From Pseudomonas syringae KCTC 12500 (GTDB lineage Bacteria; Pseudomonadota; Gammaproteobacteria; Pseudomonadales; Pseudomonadaceae): 64,000 nucleotides of DNA. The notes beneath the pieces are model-generated. The model was not told the DNA's origin and did not search any database. It worked only from the letters and a program-made list of their open reading frames with translations. The stretch lies in NCBI RefSeq assembly GCF_000507185.2, contig NZ_AYTM02000002.1:1759501-1823500 (forward strand), written 5' to 3'. The position numbers and the translations under genes are program-made. This document shows positions 60,265-64,000 of the stretch, piece by piece; positions within the stretch are counted from its first letter, which is position 1, and every line of letters starts with the position of its first letter.

Positions 60265-61034
60265 GGCAAAGGTTCCTAAATCAACGACGCTTAGGTGTCC
60301 GATTGCCTGTTCACCGGGCAGCGTCTGGTTAGGGACATGCCGATGTAAAACTGAAGGTGTCACAGATGGGCTATTGCTTCGCGAAACAGGCGCCAGGCGA
60401 CCATCACCGCCTAGCGTGATCATATGACAGAGGAAATAGCCCCGCAATACCCCGCCCGAATGTTTCAATGGACGTTTTTTGGCATCGCCCACTGGCCGTG
60501 GAAAGAGTTCAGGAACAGCAACTGACGGTAAAACCAAACTAGAGCTAATGGAGAAATGACGCCACTAAATTGTCACTTTTGAATACTTAGGATGGCTGTT
60601 CAACAACGCAACACCGGCATGCGAGTAGAGTGTGTTTCAAATTGTTTCAATGACGAAACGTCCTACCCCCGATCTAGAAGGGCTGGGCATACATACAGGG
60701 GTAAAATGGATCCAAGCAACGATTTGCGCACAAGTTATCCACAGGGTTGTTATCTTGCAATGTCATTTTGACCCCATTATCTTGTAGGTCATCTCGACAT
60801 CAGCACTACATGTTGTGTTTTTGCGAGAGGCTGAGGTTTCAGTGAACACAGCGGATATGCGTGCAAAGTTTGGACGCCGAGCACACATACCCGCCAATCC
60901 CTGAGCCAATGCGGACACTGGTGGGACGCGCATTAGAGAAAACCCGACTTTGGATGTCAACCATTCAGCTCGGTTTTCCGCTCAAGAGTCGCTCCTGCCT
61001 ACTCGATTTTTTCTAGATACAGGAGCACCTAAAC
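60265..61034. other. Spacer with a single DnaA-box-like site
   Basis: About 770 bases with no convincing gene. TTATCCACA at 60,735 is a perfect DnaA-box sequence, but there is only one, so an origin is not supported. The promoter for the small genes and the CBASS operon should lie near the right end of this stretch. Confidence 0.4.
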
Positions 61035-61289
61035 GTGCCGAAAAATCCTAAACAAACTTCGTCTCCCGTGGCCAGCTTGGCCTCCAAAATCCTGCGTAGT
61101 GACAGCTCCTCGGCCATCCAGAAGGAATTGGCAGGGTCGGCCATGGCTCAAGCTTCGACCGGCAAGCAAACCGGTTCCGATATGGAGACTAAAGCCAGTC
61201 ATGTTCTCGACAGCAACAAGTACAACGCCACCACCAAGACCTTAGCTGCCTCGGTACTCGCCCAATCGAACAAAGAGCGGGGTAAGTAA
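61035..61289 (+). CDS. Small basic protein encoded ahead of the CBASS operon
   Basis: The product is 84 residues, Ser/Ala/Lys-rich, starting with a GTG behind an AGGAG site. The wording (PKNPKQTSSPVASLASKILR...ELAGSAMAQ) belongs to a small uncharacterised family common in mobile DNA and often found beside CD-NTase or other defence genes. It is followed after one base by another small gene that is a known companion. Whether it takes part in defence is not known. Confidence 0.7.
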   Translation: MPKNPKQTSSPVASLASKILRSDSSSAIQKELAGSAMAQASTGKQTGSDMETKASHVLDSNKYNATTKTLAASVLAQSNKERGK

Positions 61290-61290
61290 A

Positions 61291-61497
61291 ATGGCTCAAT
61301 ATTTCGTCAACCGCAACGCACAGACCAACGGTGACCACGAGGTGCATACCAGTACGTGCATCTATTTGCCGGCAGTTCACAATCGCCTTGATCTTGGCTA
61401 TCACACCACCTGTGCGACCGCTGTTCGCCAGGCTCGCAACACCTACCGACAATCGAACGGCTGTCGGACGTGTTCCTTGGTATGTCATACCCAGTAA
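61291..61497 (+). CDS. Small Cys-containing companion protein
   Basis: The product is 68 residues: MAQYFVNRNAQTNGDHEVH at the start and GCRTCSLVCHTQ at the end, with His/Cys positions that could bind zinc (HEVHTSTC ... CRTC ... CH). It belongs to a conserved small family usually paired with the basic protein encoded just before it. It lies one base after that gene, so the two are co-translated. Its function is unknown. Confidence 0.75.
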   Translation: MAQYFVNRNAQTNGDHEVHTSTCIYLPAVHNRLDLGYHTTCATAVRQARNTYRQSNGCRTCSLVCHTQ

Positions 61498-61597
61498 TTT
61501 TTGAAGTCTCATCAGGGGCTCTGGGCGGCTTTACTGCTGCCCATCTTTTCAGGTTGATGGGGTTCCGGGACATTAAGTCTATTGAAGGTTGCGTCTC

Positions 61598-62242
61598 ATG
61601 ATTCATGATCACGAATACAGCTTGTTGGGAGGAATCAATCGAGCTCTTATTGGCAGATATTTGACAATCCTGGCAAGCGCGATTTCCGGCATTGCGGTAT
61701 TTTTGCTGCTATCAGCTGCAGACCTGGCTGAAAAGTATAACCTACCTGTAAATCTTCCACCGACAGCCCTGTCGCTCATTGGCGCAGGTATAGTCTTTGC
61801 CTTGTTATATGCTCTGTTCAATAAGACAATTTGGAAATGGCGCTGGGCAGTTAAATATCTAAAAGTTCCAGACCTGTCGGGAGAGTGGCAGTGCACTGGA
61901 ACCACGCTGGACACCGAAGGAAATCCGTTTCGCTCCTGGAAAGCTGATGTATATATTTGTCAAACTTGGGACAAGATTAGAGTGCGTTTGAAGACAGATC
62001 AATCAGGCTCCAACAGTATCACTGCGGCGTTGGTTCACGACGAAGCTGACGGATACCGCCTTCTTTATAACTATCGGAATGATCCTAATCCCGGCGAACC
62101 TGAGCTTCGGGGACATGTTGGCAGCGCAAACCTTTTGTTTACTAAATCACTAGATTGCGCACAGGGTGACTATTTTAACGGTTACGGTCGGCCCACCTAT
62201 GGGCGAATGGAGCTAAGGAGAAAGAATGAACACATCAATTAA
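61598..62242 (+). CDS. cap15: Cap15-like CBASS membrane effector (2TM plus beta-barrel)
   Basis: The product is 214 residues. Two N-terminal transmembrane helices (LTILASAISGIAVFLLLSA, about 20-40, and SLIGAGIVFALLYALF, about 60-78) are followed by a beta-rich cytosolic domain starting DLSGEWQCTGTTLD (about 100). This is the layout of Cap15, which senses the cyclic dinucleotide made by its CD-NTase and disrupts the inner membrane, killing the infected cell. A GAAGG site 9 bases before the ATG supports the start. It overlaps the CD-NTase gene by 17 bases. Confidence 0.83.
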   Translation: MIHDHEYSLLGGINRALIGRYLTILASAISGIAVFLLLSAADLAEKYNLPVNLPPTALSLIGAGIVFALLYALFNKTIWKWRWAVKYLKVPDLSGEWQCTGTTLDTEGNPFRSWKADVYICQTWDKIRVRLKTDQSGSNSITAALVHDEADGYRLLYNYRNDPNPGEPELRGHVGSANLLFTKSLDCAQGDYFNGYGRPTYGRMELRRKNEHIN

Positions 62243-63353
62243 TGAACGAATTAGCCGTCTACGCTCCAGACGCTCGGGCCTTGATAGATCCTCTGTGATC
62301 GCGATGGATGCGAAGGATTTCATCGTGAACCGAAGCCTCACAAAAGAGGCGTGGGAACATAGGGTTAAAGACAAGCCGAATACAACGTTTGCTTTAGGAG
62401 CGATGCAGGAGGTAGATCCTACCTACACCCGCATCAGCATCGAAACCGCAGAACGGGTTAGCAACCAGTTGTCGAAGAGGACAAGCGGCAATCTCGAATT
62501 CGAGCTTCAGGGATCAGTACCACTGAATGTCCATATTCGAGGGGTCAGTGATGTCGATCTTCTAGCGATAGAAGCTGACTTTCATACCTATGATGCCCGT
62601 GGGAACATGAGTACATCGGGTCAGTACCGCTCACCGACCTCACGCACTTCAGTTGGAGTGTTAACCGCTCGCAGGGGGGAAATTAGTAAAGCTCTTCGTG
62701 ATGCGTTTCCCGCTGCGACAATTGACACCTCTGGCTCTAAAGCCATCAAATTGCAAGGAGGGTCATTAGCACGTCCAGTAGATGTCGTGCCTTCCCACTG
62801 GCATGACACCATCACTTATCAAGCCTCTGGTCAGAAATATGACCGCGCGGTCACTATCCTAGATTCGCATAAAAGTACCACGATTGAAAACTGGCCTTTC
62901 CTGCACATCAAAAAGGTACGAGAACGATGTGAAACCACGGGTGGTGGGCTCCGCAAGTCAATAAGATTATGTAAAAACATAAGGGCAGAGCTCGAAGCAG
63001 AGGGAAAACCTGTAACGATCTCAAGCTTTGATATTGCCTCAATAATGTACCATGCCAACATGCATAGCCTCTCCGCTGGCGCCTACTATGAACTAGCGAT
63101 ATTGGCCGAGACCCAAAGATATCTGGATTATTTGTGGAACAATAAGGAAGAAGCGAGGCGAATAGTAGTACCTGATGGCTCCCGCTTTATCTTTAATACC
63201 GAGGACAAATTCAATGGCTTGCTGCATCTATCCGTAGCAATGGACAGTCTCCTCCGAGAGGTAGCCAAAGAGCAAAACCACCTTCTAAGCTTATCCGAAA
63301 AGCCTATGCTGGATGCCAGCAGGGTAGCTGTGACCAACGCGATCATTTTTTAA
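62226..63353 (+). CDS. CBASS CD-NTase (cGAS/DncV-like nucleotidyltransferase)
   Basis: The product is 375 residues of the Pol-beta nucleotidyltransferase superfamily. The motif GSVPLN...SDVDLL (about 95-110) gives the first two metal-binding Asp, and RPVDVVPSHW (about 184) gives the third. A C-terminal helical domain (SSFDIASIMYHANMHSL) follows. All three acids are present, so it should be active. It is expected to make a cyclic di- or trinucleotide on phage infection and activate the Cap15-like partner. The clade is not assigned. With only two genes and no Cap2/Cap3, it is a type I system. The AAGGAGA site lies 6 bases before the ATG. Confidence 0.85.
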   Translation: MNTSINERISRLRSRRSGLDRSSVIAMDAKDFIVNRSLTKEAWEHRVKDKPNTTFALGAMQEVDPTYTRISIETAERVSNQLSKRTSGNLEFELQGSVPLNVHIRGVSDVDLLAIEADFHTYDARGNMSTSGQYRSPTSRTSVGVLTARRGEISKALRDAFPAATIDTSGSKAIKLQGGSLARPVDVVPSHWHDTITYQASGQKYDRAVTILDSHKSTTIENWPFLHIKKVRERCETTGGGLRKSIRLCKNIRAELEAEGKPVTISSFDIASIMYHANMHSLSAGAYYELAILAETQRYLDYLWNNKEEARRIVVPDGSRFIFNTEDKFNGLLHLSVAMDSLLREVAKEQNHLLSLSEKPMLDASRVAVTNAIIF

Positions 63354-63819
63354 AGGTTGCGTGCAGCGTTTGGAGACCAGTACAGAGATCAATTGACCTG
63401 GGTGCAGACGCCATGCTCATGATTTATCCGCTGGCTACCAGTCATTGGTTAAGGTCGGGATTTTTGTATGACCACTTGGGTTCCAGTGCATGGTTGGCGA
63501 CATCGGCGATGAAGCGCTGGGTTCCATTCGGCTGCGTCTGAGGAATTCAGGCGGCGCCTCCCCTGACAATACTAGGATATTCCCAATACGCTCCGAAGGG
63601 CGCCTGCTGGGCAAAAATCGAATACCTCGCGTTGTCGGTGCAACAGATAACTGAAATCCGGGATGAGGTGGCGGCTATTCAAATGCGACACCCAGGTGGT
63701 ATTTAAAATACGCTTCCACCGAGTCTGTCAGCTTACAAAAAACGCCCATTTCTCTAGAGATTACATGCCCCAAGACCGGACGGACAGTACTTAAACCGGA
63801 AATTTACGCACCACATAAA
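63354..63819. other. Right end of the island, non-coding
   Basis: No gene is seen in 466 bases. GTGGTATTT at 63,696 repeats a motif found at the left end (32,780), and ACCACATAA at 63,810 is the inverted copy of the left terminus. These are likely recombinase-binding sequences. Confidence 0.55.
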
Positions 63820-63844
63820 GGTTCGAGTCCGTGTGGGCCCACCA
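63820..63844 (+). pseudogene. tRNA-Ile2(CAU), 3' part, severed by the island
   Basis: This holds GGTTC (the right copy of the 5-bp repeat), then GAGTCCGTG (rest of the T arm), TGGGCCC (acceptor 3' strand) and ACCA. It completes the fragment at 32,702-32,758 exactly. On its own it has no promoter and cannot form a tRNA. Confidence 0.9.
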
Positions 63845-63850
63845 TACTCA

Positions 63851-63875
63851 AAGCCGCGCATTGCGCGGCTTTTGT
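63851..63875 (+). terminator. Terminator of the original tRNA-Ile2 gene
   Basis: A 9-bp stem AAGCCGCGC/GCGCGGCTT with a 3-base loop and a T-run. It lies six bases after the tRNA CCA end and would have terminated the intact host tRNA. Confidence 0.85.
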
Positions 63876-63905
63876 GTTTTTGGTGAGGTCCTCTCAGATA
63901 CAGTC

Positions 63906-63979
63906 CTGTAGTGGTCTAACTCCAGACACTCATTCAGGCGAGAATATCGCCAGATAGAAGTGTCTGATTACCACTACAG
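63906..63979. repeat. Inverted repeat at the window edge
   Basis: CTGTAGTGGT...AGACACT at 63,906-63,930 is matched by the inverted AGTGTCT...ACCACTACAG at 63,959-63,979. The arms share 10 and 7 bp blocks, and the left arm has 4 extra bases between them. It could be an intergenic palindrome or one end of an insertion sequence running out of the window. Confidence 0.5.
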
Positions 63980-64000
63980 CTGCCTGCATGACAGGGGCAG

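Larger units (their letters stand above)
32759..63819. mobile_element. 31-kb Gamma-Mobile-Trio-type genomic island in tRNA-Ile2
   Basis: The boundaries come from the split tRNA: GGTTC is present on both sides (32,754 and 63,820) as a 5-bp direct repeat, and joining the flanks restores a normal tRNA-Ile2. The ends carry inverted TTATGTGGT (32,759) and ACCACATAA (63,810). Inside are a replacement tRNA with an intron, a recombination operon (two tyrosine-recombinase-like proteins, GmtX, a coiled-coil protein and a RecD-like helicase) and cargo for arsenic resistance and phage defence. This matches what is known of GMT islands, described in gammaproteobacteria as reservoirs of defence and offence genes. 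Codon use and base composition vary from segment to segment, as expected of assembled cargo. Confidence 0.88.

Noticed and set aside
60265..60537. 91-codon upstream extension of the acidic hypothetical protein
   Set aside because: The ATG at 60,264 has a good ribosome-binding site and begins a domain-like segment; the extension looks like non-coding sequence.
60735..60743. Perfect DnaA box as evidence for a replication origin
   Set aside because: A single box with no iterons, AT-rich unwinding region or replication gene nearby.
60763..60960. 65-codon minus-strand frame before the small CBASS-linked genes
   Set aside because: No start signal and no recognisable pattern.

Overview
The window looks like chromosomal DNA of a fluorescent Pseudomonas, most likely the P. 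syringae group. This rests on gene content and order (amgK-murU-djlA; lptD-surA-pdxA-rsmA-apaG-apaH-glpE; prkA-yeaH-spoVR; rpsU-dnaG-rpoD), protein wording and GC-rich codon use. The species is inferred from memory of these gene orders, not from a search.

Bases 1 to about 32,700 are conserved core genome. In order they hold: the start of a polyamine-type solute-binding protein and its ATPase; a BvgS/NarX-like hybrid sensor with its LuxR-type regulator; a DUF3530 protein; the peptidoglycan-recycling pair amgK-murU with djlA; the lptD to glpE operon (outer-membrane assembly, vitamin B6, rRNA methylation, Ap4A hydrolysis, sulfur transfer); the prkA-yeaH-spoVR stress operon; cca, folB-folK, plsY, tsaD; the macromolecular-synthesis cluster rpsU-dnaG-rpoD; and a PAS-GGDEF-EAL protein. 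Small repeats lie between these genes: a 212-bp nested inverted repeat with REP arms, a 141-bp MITE-like element directly upstream of prkA, and a palindromic spacer in the prkA operon.

Bases 32,759 to 63,819 are a 31-kb genomic island of the Gamma-Mobile-Trio (GMT) kind. It is inserted in the T-loop of a tRNA-Ile2(CAU) gene. The host tRNA is cut in two: 57 nt on the left and 25 nt on the right. The pieces are flanked by a 5-bp direct repeat (GGTTC), and the island ends carry short inverted repeats (TTATGTGGT/ACCACATAA). Just inside the left end the island carries its own complete tRNA-Ile(CAU) gene. Its anticodon loop is interrupted by a 244-nt group I intron of the tRNA (Azoarcus-like, IC3) kind, for which P3, P4, P6a, P7, P8 and P9 can all be paired by hand. 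The likely reading is that the island breaks the host tRNA and supplies a self-splicing replacement. This is the most unusual thing in the window.

The island then has a recombination operon (gmtY, gmtZ, gmtX, a coiled-coil protein and a RecD-like helicase), followed by cargo. The cargo comprises a hypothetical gene; a convergent beta-family/sce7726 pair; a seven-gene arsenic operon (two low-molecular-weight-type arsenate reductases, ArsR, ArsB, ArsH, a glutaredoxin-type ArsC and ArsO) behind an ArsR-like operator; a MarR-MFS-ArsN1 organoarsenical/phosphinothricin resistance unit with two matching operators; scattered small genes and remnants; a CHAT/caspase-like protein; and, against the right end, a type I CBASS operon (Cap15 membrane effector plus CD-NTase) preceded by two small proteins. 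The last 120 bp return to the core chromosome, with the tRNA terminator and an unexplained inverted repeat.
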